64,000 bases of DNA from Prochlorococcus sp. AG-363-M21 (GCA_003278305.1 QCFU01000001.1:1-64000); one strand, 5' to 3'; shown: positions 25,719-34,994, counted from the first letter of the stretch. Notes: a model not told the origin generated them from the sequence alone. Numbers and translations are program-made.

Positions 25719-26801
25719 ATGACTAATTATCGAATAGTAGTTCTTCCTGGAGATGGCATAGGTGATGAAATTACTCATGTTACTGTAGATTTATTAAGAG
25801 CAATTAGTAGTAAACATAAGTTTAAGTTAGATATATCTTATGAAGATTTTGGTGGCTCTGCAATAGATAAATATAATGATCCATTACCAATTAAAACATT
25901 AAACTCATGCAAGGCAAGTGATGCTGTTCTATTAGCCGCTATAGGTAGTCCCAAATATGATAATAATCCAAGAGATCAACGTCCTGAGTCAGGATTATTA
26001 AGGCTTCGTTCAGAAATGGAACTATTTGCAAACTTAAGGCCTGTCAAGACAAGGCATGCTCTACTAGAAGCAAGTTCATTAAAGCCTGAATATATAAAGG
26101 ATGTTGATTTATTAGTAGTCAGAGAACTGACTGGAGGAATTTATTTTGGCAAGCCAAAAGCAAAGGTCAATACTGATAACATCAGTAGAGCCTTTAATAC
26201 AATGGTTTATAGTGATTATGAAATTAACCGTATTGCTCAGATAGCTTTTGAATTGTGCAAAAACAGAAGAAAACTTCTATGTTCTGTAGATAAGGCTAAT
26301 GTTTTAGAAGTAAGCCAATTGTGGAGGGAATGTGTGAATTCTGTTTCGAAAGAATATCCAGACATAACACTAAGCCATCAATATGTAGATAATGCAGCCA
26401 TGCAATTGATTAGAAAACCTGACCAGTTTGATGTAATTTTAACATCTAATTTGTTTGGAGATATTTTAAGTGATGAAGCAGCGATGCTTACAGGATCTAT
26501 TGGAATGCTACCTTCTGCATCAATTAATTTAGATGGTCCTGGCTTATTTGAACCAGTACATGGTTCTGCTCCAGATATAGCAGGTCAAGATATTGCTAAT
26601 CCTATAGCAATGATTCTTTCAGCCTCAATGCTTCTACGAATTGGATTGCAAGAAATTAAGGCTGCGGATGATCTAGAAAAAGCCGTAGATATGGTACTTA
26701 CTGATGGTTATAGAACTCCAGATCTCCTTAGCATCAACACCAAAAAGGTTGGTTGCAAGGAAATGGGGAACAAAATTCTTCAATCATTAAATGAGATTTA
26801 A
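25719..26801 (+). CDS. leuB: 3-isopropylmalate dehydrogenase
   Basis: A 360-residue NAD-dependent oxidative decarboxylase of leucine synthesis. Seen: IVVLPGDGIGDEI at the N terminus, RSEMELFANLRPVKT, DLLVVRELTGGIYFGKP, the catalytic Asp region NLFGDILSDEAAMLTGSIGMLPSAS, and LFEPVHGSAPDIAGQDIANP. Normal family length. It sits between lpxD and prk; the 79-base gap before prk may hold the prk promoter. Confidence 0.97.
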   Translation: MTNYRIVVLPGDGIGDEITHVTVDLLRAISSKHKFKLDISYEDFGGSAIDKYNDPLPIKTLNSCKASDAVLLAAIGSPKYDNNPRDQRPESGLLRLRSEMELFANLRPVKTRHALLEASSLKPEYIKDVDLLVVRELTGGIYFGKPKAKVNTDNISRAFNTMVYSDYEINRIAQIAFELCKNRRKLLCSVDKANVLEVSQLWRECVNSVSKEYPDITLSHQYVDNAAMQLIRKPDQFDVILTSNLFGDILSDEAAMLTGSIGMLPSASINLDGPGLFEPVHGSAPDIAGQDIANPIAMILSASMLLRIGLQEIKAADDLEKAVDMVLTDGYRTPDLLSINTKKVGCKEMGNKILQSLNEI

Positions 26802-26886
26802 ATAACAAGATTACAAAAGTGTCTTTAATAAGCAATAACTTTTACAGATAACCTGCGAAAATCTATAAGTAATTAATCAAGTGTCG

Positions 26887-27789
26887 ATGTCAAAGCGTCA
26901 TCCAGTAGTAGCAGTAACAGGGTCATCTGGAGCTGGTACCAGTACCGTTAAGAGAGCATTTGAGCATATTTTTGCTCGAGAAGATATTGTCCCCGCGGTA
27001 GTCGAAGGAGATAGTTATCACCGTTTCGAAAGAGTCCCAATGAAACAGGCTATGTCTGACGCTCTATCCAAAGGAGAAAATTTTTCACACTTTGGTCCAG
27101 AGGCGAATTTGTTTGACAAACTTGAAGAACTTTTTGCAGAATACGGGAAAAATGGTGGTGGAAAGAAAAGATATTATCTTCACAGTCAGGAAGAAGCTGA
27201 AGAGCATAACGCAAGACTTGGTACGGATTTAGAACCAGGTCAATTCACTCCATGGGAAGATATCCCCGAAGGCACAGATGTTCTTTTCTATGAAGGTTTG
27301 CATGGAGGTGTCGTTGGAGATACCTATGACGTCGCATCTAAAGCAGATCTTTTAGTTGGCGTTGTACCTATAACGAACCTTGAATGGATTCAAAAAATTC
27401 ATAGAGACAATGCAGAGCGTGGTTATTCTGCAGAGACAATTGTGGATACAATTTTACGTAGGATGCCAGATTATATCAATCATATTTGCCCTCAATTTAG
27501 TAGGACAGATATTAATTTTCAAAGAGTGCCAACAATTGACACTTCAAATCCATTTATTTGCCGAAATATCCCTACCCCAGATGAAAGCTTTGTAATCATT
27601 CATTTTAGAAAAGGTGCTAGGGAAAAGTGGGGGATCGATTTCCAATATCTATTGGGAATGATTAATGATTCATTTATGTCAAGTCCAACAAGTATTGTTG
27701 TAAATGGCGGCAAAATGGGTTTTGCAATGGAACTTATACTCACACCTATTATTCATAAAATGATTGAAGAGAAAACCAACTTAAAATAG
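26887..27789 (+). CDS. prk: phosphoribulokinase, proteobacterial (PrkB-like) type
   Basis: A 300-residue Calvin-cycle kinase producing ribulose 1,5-bisphosphate. The P-loop reads GSSGAGTS and is followed by EGDSYHRFERVPM. This is the short form typical of proteobacteria, not the plant and beta-cyanobacterial form with GCGKST and two N-terminal regulatory cysteines. I see no Cys in the first 190 residues, and two later (HICPQF and FICRNIP). Thioredoxin/CP12 control through the usual Cys pair is therefore not possible. An upstream GTG at 26881 is an alternative start. A hairpin spans the stop codon. Confidence 0.95.
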   Translation: MSKRHPVVAVTGSSGAGTSTVKRAFEHIFAREDIVPAVVEGDSYHRFERVPMKQAMSDALSKGENFSHFGPEANLFDKLEELFAEYGKNGGGKKRYYLHSQEEAEEHNARLGTDLEPGQFTPWEDIPEGTDVLFYEGLHGGVVGDTYDVASKADLLVGVVPITNLEWIQKIHRDNAERGYSAETIVDTILRRMPDYINHICPQFSRTDINFQRVPTIDTSNPFICRNIPTPDESFVIIHFRKGAREKWGIDFQYLLGMINDSFMSSPTSIVVNGGKMGFAMELILTPIIHKMIEEKTNLK

Positions 27790-27799
27790 AGTTGGTTTT
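27772..27799 (+). terminator. intrinsic terminator of prk
   Basis: A 10-bp perfect stem, AAAACCAACT (27772-27781) with AGTTGGTTTT (27790-27799), around an 8-base loop that holds the prk stop codon. The 3' arm runs into TTTTATAT. This is a good candidate to end prk transcripts, and it overlaps the proposed TTG start of the next ORF. Confidence 0.7.
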
Positions 27800-28094
27800 A
27801 TATAGAATTACATCTATAATTAATTTGATTCTAGGGTTTTCTATCTCGCCTTCTTTCCTAATAGATAATTCCATTAATTCTGTCTCAACAGGAATCTGTT
27901 GGGACAGAATTAATAGTCAAAAGATCATTGCTCAAGCCAGAAAAATATATTTTAATTATTTAGCCCACAGAATATCAAAAACAAAACCTATTGGCGTAAT
28001 ACTAAGTAAAGCAGGTGGAAAAGTAGTATTTAGTAGAAAATTATTACTACCAAACGATATTTTTATCCCATTAGATGTCTTTATAAAAAAATAA
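27792..28094 (+). CDS. hypothetical protein, possibly exported (100 aa)
   Basis: A 100-codon frame opened by TTG at 27792 (inside the prk terminator hairpin); another TTG at 27825 is a possible start, and no internal ATG exists. The N-terminal third is hydrophobic (IINLILGFSISPSF), like a signal peptide, and the end reads KPIGVILSKAGGKVVFSRKL. No family recognised. The region also contains a 19-bp inverted repeat (27873-27914), so this may be a non-coding or structured RNA segment rather than a gene. Low confidence. Confidence 0.4.
   Translation: MVLYRITSIINLILGFSISPSFLIDNSINSVSTGICWDRINSQKIIAQARKIYFNYLAHRISKTKPIGVILSKAGGKVVFSRKLLLPNDIFIPLDVFIKK
27873..27914. repeat. 19-bp near-perfect inverted repeat with 4-base loop
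   Basis: ATTAATTCTGTCTCAACAG (27873-27891) pairs with 27896-27914, with 18 of 19 positions Watson-Crick and one G-T wobble, around the loop GAAT. It lies 84 bases after the prk stop within the questionable 100-codon ORF. No T-run follows. It would form a very stable RNA hairpin on the plus strand. See findings. Confidence 0.8.
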
Positions 28095-28137
28095 TACTAA
28101 TATTATAGTTATAATAAAACATTATTAACTATCATCT

Positions 28138-28659
28138 ATGGATAGCATATTGAATATTATATTGACACTGGCTATTTCACTATTGTTATTAGTTATTAGT
28201 ATTGAAGATAATAATTCGATGAATATCAAAGATAAATATTTAATTATCGGATTTTCAATATCTCTGGTTGTGATGCCAATACTTAGAAGCTTAAATTTGT
28301 TAGGCGATAACTACCCTAATTCAAAGTCTCAATTCCTTGGTTCTATAACTGGATTTACATTAATGCTTTTGATTGCTTTGATCGGGCAACTTTTATTAGG
28401 TATTCCAGCATTAGGCCACGGAGATTTAAAGTTAACATTTCTTGGCGGCTCATGGTTAGGAGTTAGAGGTGTTCTTTTGGCGATTTCAATAGCATTTATA
28501 TCATCTGGGTTAATTCAAACTATGAATCTGATTCTTGGTCGCTTTAGGCCAAAACAAGCTATACCTTTTGCTCAATATCTATCCCTAGGTATCTTATCTG
28601 TATGGATTCTTGGTACAGATTTCATAATTAATACCTGGTTTGCGCTTTGGCAGGTTTAA
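28138..28659 (+). CDS. type IV prepilin peptidase-like protein (A24, catalytic domain only)
   Basis: A 173-residue polytopic membrane protein with the A24 aspartic peptidase signature GHGDLKLTFLGG near residues 97-108 and a first candidate Asp in IEDNNSMNIKDKYL near residues 22-35. Full-length PilD also has an N-terminal zinc and methylase domain; that is absent here. Such short forms process prepilin or pseudopilin signal peptides. Its natural substrates are not visible in this window. It lies 25 bases before accD on the same strand. Confidence 0.83.
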   Translation: MDSILNIILTLAISLLLLVISIEDNNSMNIKDKYLIIGFSISLVVMPILRSLNLLGDNYPNSKSQFLGSITGFTLMLLIALIGQLLLGIPALGHGDLKLTFLGGSWLGVRGVLLAISIAFISSGLIQTMNLILGRFRPKQAIPFAQYLSLGILSVWILGTDFIINTWFALWQV

Positions 28660-28684
28660 ATAGATAAATATATCGTTTTTAATT

Positions 28685-29548
28685 GTGTCCTTATTTGACT
28701 GGTTTGCTGCAAGAAGAAAGGATCAGTTCGTAGGCAAAGTGATCCAAGAAGCAGAGGAAGGTGATGGATTATGGGGCAAGTGCCCTGAATGTGGACAGGT
28801 TGTTTATAGAAAAGACTTAATAGGAAATGCGAATGTCTGTAGCAACTGTGGACATCACAACCGAATTAATAGTGCTGAGCGTATTGAGCTAATCGCAGAC
28901 GCAAATACATTTAAGATACTAGACAAAAATTTAAGTCCTACTGATCCTCTTGGATTTAAAGACAGAAGAGCTTATGCAGACAGATTAGTAGAAAGCCAAT
29001 CATCAACTGGAATGAAGGATGGAGTGATAACGGGAATATGCAAGGTTGAAGAAATGCCTTTAGCCCTGGCCGTTATGGATTTTAGGTTTATGGGCGGATC
29101 AATGGGCTCTGTTGTAGGAGAGAAAATAACAAGGCTTATAGAAAAAGCTACGAATGAAAAGATTCCCATACTTATAGTTTGCGCTTCGGGAGGAGCAAGA
29201 ATGCAAGAAGGAATGCTTAGTTTGATGCAAATGGCAAAGATTTCAGGAGCCTTAGAAAAACATAAGCAAGAAGATTTGCTTTACATGCCTTTATTGACTC
29301 ACCCCACGACAGGAGGTGTTACTGCAAGTTTTGCAATGCTGGGTGATCTAATTCTTGCTGAGCCTAAGGCCCTCATAGGGTTTGCAGGTAGAAGAGTAAT
29401 TGAGCAAACACTTAGAGAAAAATTACCTGATAATTTTCAAACAGCCGAATACTTATTAGATCATGGATTTGTAGATAAGATAATACCTAGGACTCAACTA
29501 AAGAAGACATTATCAGTAATATTAAGACTTCATAGTAAAAGAAAGTAG
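28685..29548 (+). CDS. accD: acetyl-CoA carboxylase carboxyltransferase beta subunit
   Basis: A 287-residue subunit of the fatty acid synthesis entry enzyme. Seen: the N-terminal four-Cys zinc ribbon (CPECG, 16 residues later CSNCG), the crotonase-like core with [38 protein letters not shown], and [16 protein letters not shown]. The start is GTG at 28685. accA must be elsewhere. Located between the prepilin peptidase and a Gfo/Idh-type oxidoreductase. Confidence 0.97.
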   Translation: MSLFDWFAARRKDQFVGKVIQEAEEGDGLWGKCPECGQVVYRKDLIGNANVCSNCGHHNRINSAERIELIADANTFKILDKNLSPTDPLGFKDRRAYADRLVESQSSTGMKDGVITGICKVEEMPLALAVMDFRFMGGSMGSVVGEKITRLIEKATNEKIPILIVCASGGARMQEGMLSLMQMAKISGALEKHKQEDLLYMPLLTHPTTGGVTASFAMLGDLILAEPKALIGFAGRRVIEQTLREKLPDNFQTAEYLLDHGFVDKIIPRTQLKKTLSVILRLHSKRK

Positions 29549-29674
29549 TAACTACAAATATTCTCTTAGATATAACAATAATGAAAAAGTTTAGATTTTA
29601 CTATCGCTATAGATTAATTTCTTAATTTTAGTCTATACATTAGATGAATTATAATAAATAAAACATTATTAGTT

Positions 29675-30754
29675 ATGAATTCATCTAAAAAGATAGGAGT
29701 TGCTATAGCAGGATTAGGCTTTGGAAATAAAGTTCACCTGCCTGCTATAAAGGCAAGTAAGGATTTCATTTTAAAGGCTGCATGGCACCCAGATAAAGAT
29801 AAAGCTGATTCATTTGCGCAACTAAATAATGTGAAAAGTTATACACATTGGGAAAGGGTGCTCTCAGACGATGAAATAGATGCATTAGTCATAGCAACTC
29901 CTCCAGCTCCAAGATTTCAGCTTGCATTGGAAGCAATAAATAAAGGTAAGCATCTTCTATTAGAAAAGCCAGTTGCCTTAAATTCTATCGAGATCAGTAA
30001 ATTACAAAAAGCAGCTATTAAAAATAAAGTCATTGTCGGCGTAGACTTTGAATATAGGGCTGTTCCTCATTTTATGCAAGCAAAAAGGCTTTTAGAAAAA
30101 AATGATATTGGAGAAATTTGGTTTATAAAGTTTGACTGGTTAATGAGTAGTAGATCTAATAAATCAAGAGAGTGGAATTGGTACTCAGATGACAACCAGG
30201 GGGGCGGTGTAATTGGGGCGCTAGGTACACATGCAATTGATATTTTACACTGGCTTTGTGGACCAACAAAAACAGTCTCATCATTAACAAGTACCTCCAT
30301 AAAGGATAGACCTTATCTGCCAAATGGTAATTATAAGAGTGTTACAAGTGAAGATGTATGTATAGCAAACCTAGAGGTCAATTTGAATGATACTAATATT
30401 CCGGCTCAAATCGCTTTATCAGCTGTTTCTATAAATGGAAGAGGTTGCTGGATAGAGATTTATGGCAGCAAAGGTAAATTATTACTTGGCAGTGATAATC
30501 AAAAAGATTATGTACATGGATTTGGACTTTGGATTTCTAAAGAAAACTCTAAACCTATATCTATCAATCCAGATCAAGATTTGATATTCAACAAAACATG
30601 GGAAGACGGAAGAATAGCTCCTGTTCTTAGAATCTATAATTATTGGTCAGAAAGTATAAGTTTAAATTCACCAATGATACCAGGCTTATATGAAGCTTAT
30701 AATAGTCAACTTGTATGCGACAAATTAAAAAAGAAACAATTTAGTATTAAATAG
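29675..30754 (+). CDS. Gfo/Idh/MocA-family oxidoreductase
   Basis: A 359-residue NAD(P)-dependent dehydrogenase. The Rossmann motif GVAIAGLGFGNKVHLPAI opens the protein, followed by IDALVIATPP, HLLLEKPVAL (the family's conserved EKP) and a C-terminal domain with GGGVIGALGTHAIDILHWL (the catalytic His region). The substrate is probably a sugar or cyclitol derivative, but cannot be told from sequence. It has its own 126-base leader and is followed by the 736-bp gap before fba. Confidence 0.9.
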   Translation: MNSSKKIGVAIAGLGFGNKVHLPAIKASKDFILKAAWHPDKDKADSFAQLNNVKSYTHWERVLSDDEIDALVIATPPAPRFQLALEAINKGKHLLLEKPVALNSIEISKLQKAAIKNKVIVGVDFEYRAVPHFMQAKRLLEKNDIGEIWFIKFDWLMSSRSNKSREWNWYSDDNQGGGVIGALGTHAIDILHWLCGPTKTVSSLTSTSIKDRPYLPNGNYKSVTSEDVCIANLEVNLNDTNIPAQIALSAVSINGRGCWIEIYGSKGKLLLGSDNQKDYVHGFGLWISKENSKPISINPDQDLIFNKTWEDGRIAPVLRIYNYWSESISLNSPMIPGLYEAYNSQLVCDKLKKKQFSIK

Positions 30755-31490
30755 CATGTAATATAAACGTGAATTTCTGCACTGGTTGGATAGATTTGAA
30801 TTATTTAACAAGAAATAGTAATTAATAGAGCTCACGATATAAATGAGTGAGCAGAAATACTGAAACAGACTATATATGATGTTTATGTAGCATCTGAATA
30901 AAATGGTTGTTTCCTAGAGCGTTTGTTATGACAGCCGTCAATTAATAAAGCAACTTTCATTTCCGCTATAAAAAATGAACCACAGTAGAATTGATTAATT
31001 AACCAAAAAATAACGGAACGATCTGTTCAACAATCAACCATCCACGATGAAGAGTAATTATATGTCTGGAGGGTTAAGCGACGAATAAGCCTACATATCT
31101 AAATTAATTCAATGAAAAACAACTCAATTAGGCTGAAGAAACTATGGAATCTTTGTTTGTCCTAAACAAGAGCACTTCAGCTCTATTGTTCGAAAGCACT
31201 TCAAGGTAGGAATTTTCAAGAGGTCAAAAGCCCTACTTGCTAAAGCAAGATCTAATTCTGAAGCTGTTAATGGGTTACTCTTTTTCTTTAATCTCAACTT
31301 GCGTTAGACGAACCTTTCTCTGTAGAAGGTTAGAGATATTGGTAATTAAGGCTAAAGCATTTCAATTTGCGTTCAGATGAGCTTTTTACATGTGGATTGC
31401 GTGACATTTCATACCTTTATCTTATAGAGTCCTTTTCCTCTGCCCAGCTCTTTATAGAACTGGGTCCTACTGAACTCACATAGACAAAAA
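30755..31490. other. 736-bp gap upstream of fba with several hairpins
   Basis: No ORF above about 20 codons was read on the plus strand. Toward the right, several short inverted repeats occur: CTTGCTAAAGCAAG near 31236-31250, AACCTT-AAGGTT near 31310-31331, and an 8-of-9-bp stem CCCAGCTCT/AGAACTGGG at 31443-31464, 26 bases before the fba ATG. The interval 31140-31340 is less AT-rich than the rest. It could contain a long fba leader or a small RNA gene; no known RNA family was recognised. Confidence 0.5.
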
Positions 31491-32564
31491 ATGGCCCTTG
31501 TTCCTTTAAGGCTCTTACTCGACCACGCAGCCGAAAATGGTTATGGAATTCCAGCTTTCAATGTTAATAACCTTGAGCAAGTTCAAGCAATTATGGAAGC
31601 TGCCTCAGAAACAGACAGCCCTGTAATACTTCAAGCTTCAAGGGGAGCAAGAAGTTATGCAGGTGAAATATTCCTGCGTCACTTAATAATTGCCGCTACA
31701 GAAACATATCCAAACATTCCTGTAGTAATGCATCAGGATCATGGAAATGAACCTTCCACTTGTTATTCAGCAGCTATTAACGGTTTTACATCAGTAATGA
31801 TGGATGGCTCATTAGAAGCTGATGCAAAAACTCCTGCAAGTTACGATTACAACGTTCAAGTAACTAAAACAGTTGTTGATTTTGCACATTCAGTTGGAGT
31901 AAGTGTTGAGGGAGAACTCGGATGCTTAGGTTCTTTAGAAACAGGAAAAGGCGAAGCTGAAGATGGTCATGGTTTTGAAGGTGAACTTTCAAAGGACATG
32001 CTTTTAACTGATCCAGCTGAAGCAGCAGATTTTGTTGCAAAGACAAAGGTTGACGCTCTAGCTATTGCAATTGGAACTAGTCATGGAGCTTATAAGTTCA
32101 CAAGAAAACCTACAGGTGAAGTTCTAGCAATTAGTAGAATTGCAGAAATACACAAAGCCCTTCCTAACACCCATTTAGTAATGCATGGTTCAAGTTCTGT
32201 TCCTCAAGAATGGCTTGACATGATTAATAAGTTTGGTGGAGCCATTCCAGAGACTTATGGTGTACCAGTGGAAGAGATACAGGAGGGAATTAGAAATGGT
32301 GTGAGAAAGGTAAATATAGACACGGATAATAGGCTTGCTTTTACCGCTGCCGTAAGGGAAGCAGCAGCTGCAGATCCTACTAACTTTGACCCAAGACACT
32401 TTAATAAACCAGCAAGAAAATATATGAAACAGGTTTGTCTTGATAGATATCAGCAATTCTGGTGTGCGGGACAGGCGAGTAAAATCAAACAACAAAGTAC
32501 TAATTATTATGCGGACCTTTACGCTAAAGGTAAATTAGATCCCAAGAAAGCAGTAGCAGCTTGA
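31491..32564 (+). CDS. fba: class II fructose-bisphosphate aldolase
   Basis: A 357-residue zinc aldolase acting on fructose 1,6-bisphosphate and sedoheptulose 1,7-bisphosphate in the Calvin cycle and glycolysis. Seen: [18 protein letters not shown], the zinc and catalytic block [19 protein letters not shown], the phosphate loop [10 protein letters not shown], and [18 protein letters not shown]. Normal length for the Calvin-type class II enzyme. It is preceded by a long structured gap and followed by a strong terminator. Confidence 0.97.
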   Translation: MALVPLRLLLDHAAENGYGIPAFNVNNLEQVQAIMEAASETDSPVILQASRGARSYAGEIFLRHLIIAATETYPNIPVVMHQDHGNEPSTCYSAAINGFTSVMMDGSLEADAKTPASYDYNVQVTKTVVDFAHSVGVSVEGELGCLGSLETGKGEAEDGHGFEGELSKDMLLTDPAEAADFVAKTKVDALAIAIGTSHGAYKFTRKPTGEVLAISRIAEIHKALPNTHLVMHGSSSVPQEWLDMINKFGGAIPETYGVPVEEIQEGIRNGVRKVNIDTDNRLAFTAAVREAAAADPTNFDPRHFNKPARKYMKQVCLDRYQQFWCAGQASKIKQQSTNYYADLYAKGKLDPKKAVAA

Positions 32565-32572
32565 CAATAGAT

Positions 32573-32600
32573 AAAAGGGGACTAAAACTAGTCCCCTTTT
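32573..32600. terminator. bidirectional intrinsic terminator between fba and purQ
   Basis: AAAAGGGGACTA (32573-32584) and TAGTCCCCTTTT (32589-32600) form a perfect 12-bp stem with AAAC loop. On the plus strand it is followed by T, and the A-run/T-run flanks make it work on both strands. It ends fba and the convergent purQ, and is the clearest terminator in the window. Confidence 0.92.
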
Positions 32601-33254
32601 TCAATTAAACAAAGAATTAAGTATTTTTTGACCATCAATTGAACCTAATTGTGGGTCACATGCCCTTTCTGGATGTGGCATTAATCCAAGTACATTTCCT
32701 TTTTTATTTGTAATTCCTGCAATATCATAAATCGATCCATTAGGATTTTCTATATATCTAAGGGCAATGCAGTCTTCATCTTGAAGCTTTTTAAGTGTGT
32801 CATTATGGCAAAAAAAGGAACCTTCCCCATGTGCAATAGGAAGATAAATATTTTCATTTGATTCATAGTCTTTTAACCAATTTGTTCGTCGACTATTAAC
32901 TTCTAATTGAACAGTCTTACATATAAAATTTAGACAATGATTTCTCACTAATGAACCAGGCAGAAGACCTAATTCAGTAAGAATTTGAAATCCATTACAA
33001 ATACCCAGAACTTTACCTCCTTTGTCAACAAAATCTTTTAGCGAAGATAAAACTGGAGAAAAGCTTGCTATTGCACCACATCTTAAATAATCACCATAAC
33101 TAAATCCACCAGGGAGAATAACTGCATCAAGACCAGTGAGATCATTAGTCTCATGCCAAATAAATTTAGTCTCAATACCTAAACATCCTTGCGTAGCCCA
33201 TTTAACGTCGCGATCACAATTGGAACCAGGAAAAATTACAACACCAATAGTCAT
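32601..33254 (-). CDS. purQ: phosphoribosylformylglycinamidine synthase, glutaminase subunit
   Basis: A 217-residue class I glutamine amidotransferase supplying ammonia to FGAM synthase in purine synthesis. Seen: [32 protein letters not shown], the nucleophile elbow [11 protein letters not shown] (Cys in GICNG), IAHGEGSFF and a C-terminal GLMPHPERA with the catalytic His. It follows purS by 22 bases on the same strand; purL is elsewhere. Confidence 0.96.
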   Translation of the reverse strand: MTIGVVIFPGSNCDRDVKWATQGCLGIETKFIWHETNDLTGLDAVILPGGFSYGDYLRCGAIASFSPVLSSLKDFVDKGGKVLGICNGFQILTELGLLPGSLVRNHCLNFICKTVQLEVNSRRTNWLKDYESNENIYLPIAHGEGSFFCHNDTLKKLQDEDCIALRYIENPNGSIYDIAGITNKKGNVLGLMPHPERACDPQLGSIDGQKILNSLFN

Positions 33255-33276
33255 AGATTTAATGCAATTTAATCGT

Positions 33277-33531
33277 CTAAATTTCTTCTATTTGAAGATT
33301 CCAATCCTCTATAACTGGATTAGATAATAGTCTATCGGTTAATAATTCAAGTTTACTTCGTGCTTCTTCTTCTTTAGTAGCTTGAATCTCGATTGAAATA
33401 GCTTTGCCGATTCTTAATTTGTTTATACCTTTTATACCTAGTCGCAAAGCTGCTGATTTTGTTGCCTCTCCTGCTGGATCTAATACTGATGGACGAAGTG
33501 CAACATTGACAGTTGCTATATACAAAGGCAT
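33277..33531 (-). CDS. purS: phosphoribosylformylglycinamidine synthase subunit PurS
   Basis: An 84-residue small subunit that bridges PurQ and PurL in the FGAM synthase complex. Seen: the [21 protein letters not shown] opening, the [15 protein letters not shown] strand and the final SNPVIEDW motif, all typical of PurS. It is the promoter-proximal gene of purS-purQ. Confidence 0.95.
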   Translation of the reverse strand: MPLYIATVNVALRPSVLDPAGEATKSAALRLGIKGINKLRIGKAISIEIQATKEEEARSKLELLTDRLLSNPVIEDWNLQIEEI

Positions 33532-33616
33532 GACTGTGACAAGAGAGAGTAGAAGTAGAAAATTACCCGAGTAAATTCATGAAGAATAAATGATTCAATG
33601 AATTTAGTTAGTAAGT

Positions 33617-33799
33617 TTAACCTGAACATTTAGCTGGTACACAACCACGCCCTAAACATTCCAAGCAAGTGTGATAGCAATTTGGAGTGCTTTTCATATA
33701 ACCATTGCCACCACAATGAGAACATACATAGAGCTCCAAGTCTCTATTATCATTTTTCGAACTAATGTTTGTATGCGCTCTAGGGAGTGGGTATGTCAC
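33617..33799 (-). CDS. small DnaJ-type zinc-finger protein (60 aa)
   Basis: A 60-residue protein with six Cys arranged as CSHCGGNGYM...CYHTCLECLGRGC, plus a CSG end, which resembles the CxxCxGxG repeats of the DnaJ zinc-binding domain. The start is GTG at 33799. It has no J domain or catalytic motif. Proteins of this sort are found alongside picocyanobacterial core genes. It lies between the COG0523 gene and purS. Its function is unknown; zinc binding is inferred from the Cys pattern. Confidence 0.72.
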   Translation of the reverse strand: MTYPLPRAHTNISSKNDNRDLELYVCSHCGGNGYMKSTPNCYHTCLECLGRGCVPAKCSG

Positions 33800-33897
33800 C
33801 GAAGTAACCTTGCAATTAATTTATTGAACATATATACATTGACTGATTTTTATTAAACACACAAGGGTTAATCAAATAAATACCAAATCATTTAACG

Positions 33898-34974
33898 TTA
33901 ATTTGATTCGAGATGAGTCAATTCTTCTAGCAATTCATTTTTAACACCATCTCTAAGACTTAGAATTACTAATTCCAGGCCCTCTGTCTCAGGTCGCCAT
34001 GAATCTTCAGGTGCTGCTTCATACCAAGTACTTAATCTTGATCCAACCATTTGAATCTGGAGAGGTAAGGCTTTGTCCTTTTGCCAAAGTCTTCCTTTTA
34101 ATCTAAGTATTTGGTATTTGTTAGACAAGCTTTTAAATAACTTTTCTAATCCAGTTTGCTCTGCATTTAATTCAATTCTTATTGCAGAGCTAATAACATT
34201 GATATGCTCATGCTCATGCTCATGCTCATGCTCATTGGATGTTAGTTCGAATTTGTATTGAGATTCTGATTCTTTATTCAGTTCTACGGTTTTATAACTA
34301 TCAAGTATAATTCTTGCGTCGAAATTACCATTAGATATTGGTATAACTTTTGTATTTAAAGAAGCTCTTGATAATATATCTTGTTGAATTGTGACTGACT
34401 GTTTCTTAGTGACTAAGTCTGATCTACTTAGAAGAATAATATCTGCTGCCAATAATTGATCATTGAATAAATCATTAATAGGTGTCATATGATCTAAACT
34501 TTGATCTGCCAATTGCTGCTTTTTCAGAGCTAATAAATCTCCTACAGGGCTTCCTAAAGAAAGGGCCTCAGAATCTACAAGAGTAATTACGCAATTTAGG
34601 AATATTTTACTTTTTATTTCTGGCCACTCAAGAGCTTGCAAAAGTGGTTGGGGGAGAGCCAATCCACTTGTTTCTATAAGAATTCCATCAAGCTGAAGAG
34701 AATTATTTAATAGTCTCTGAATTGATGGGAGAAAATCATCTTGAACTGTACAGCATAAACATCCATTATTTAATTCAACAATCCTTCCATCAAGTTCATC
34801 CTCACTACAAAAACCACATGTTTTTATTAAATCTCCATCTAATCCAACATCTCCAAACTCATTCATCATAATAGCAAGTTTTAGGTTGCTATTTTGTAAG
34901 ATATTTCGGATAAGTGTTGTTTTACCAGAACCTAAAAAACCTGTTATTATTGTTACTGGTATTCTTTTATTCAT
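33898..34974 (-). CDS. COG0523 (CobW/ZNG-type) metal-handling GTPase
   Basis: A 358-residue G3E GTPase. Walker A is GFLGSGKT at residues 12-19, the metal-binding CxCC motif GCLCCT at residues 71-76, and ETSGLALPQPLL the switch region. A His/Glu repeat (HEHEHEHEHE, about residues 247-257) sits in the linker before the C-terminal CobW domain, encoded by a hexanucleotide tandem repeat. Such proteins deliver or store zinc or cobalt. In a B12-using organism (metH at the left end), cobalt is possible too. It lies 20 bases after the pentapeptide gene. Confidence 0.93.
   Translation of the reverse strand: MNKRIPVTIITGFLGSGKTTLIRNILQNSNLKLAIMMNEFGDVGLDGDLIKTCGFCSEDELDGRIVELNNGCLCCTVQDDFLPSIQRLLNNSLQLDGILIETSGLALPQPLLQALEWPEIKSKIFLNCVITLVDSEALSLGSPVGDLLALKKQQLADQSLDHMTPINDLFNDQLLAADIILLSRSDLVTKKQSVTIQQDILSRASLNTKVIPISNGNFDARIILDSYKTVELNKESESQYKFELTSNEHEHEHEHEHINVISSAIRIELNAEQTGLEKLFKSLSNKYQILRLKGRLWQKDKALPLQIQMVGSRLSTWYEAAPEDSWRPETEGLELVILSLRDGVKNELLEELTHLESN
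34204..34235. repeat. ATGCTC hexanucleotide tandem repeat (5 copies plus AT)
   Basis: Five tandem ATGCTC units followed by AT occupy 34204-34235, inside the COG0523 GTPase gene, encoding the alternating His-Glu stretch on the minus strand. The unit is a multiple of three, so copy-number changes would lengthen or shorten the metal-binding loop without a frameshift. Confidence 0.9.
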
Positions 34975-34994
34975 GTATTTATATGATTATTTAT

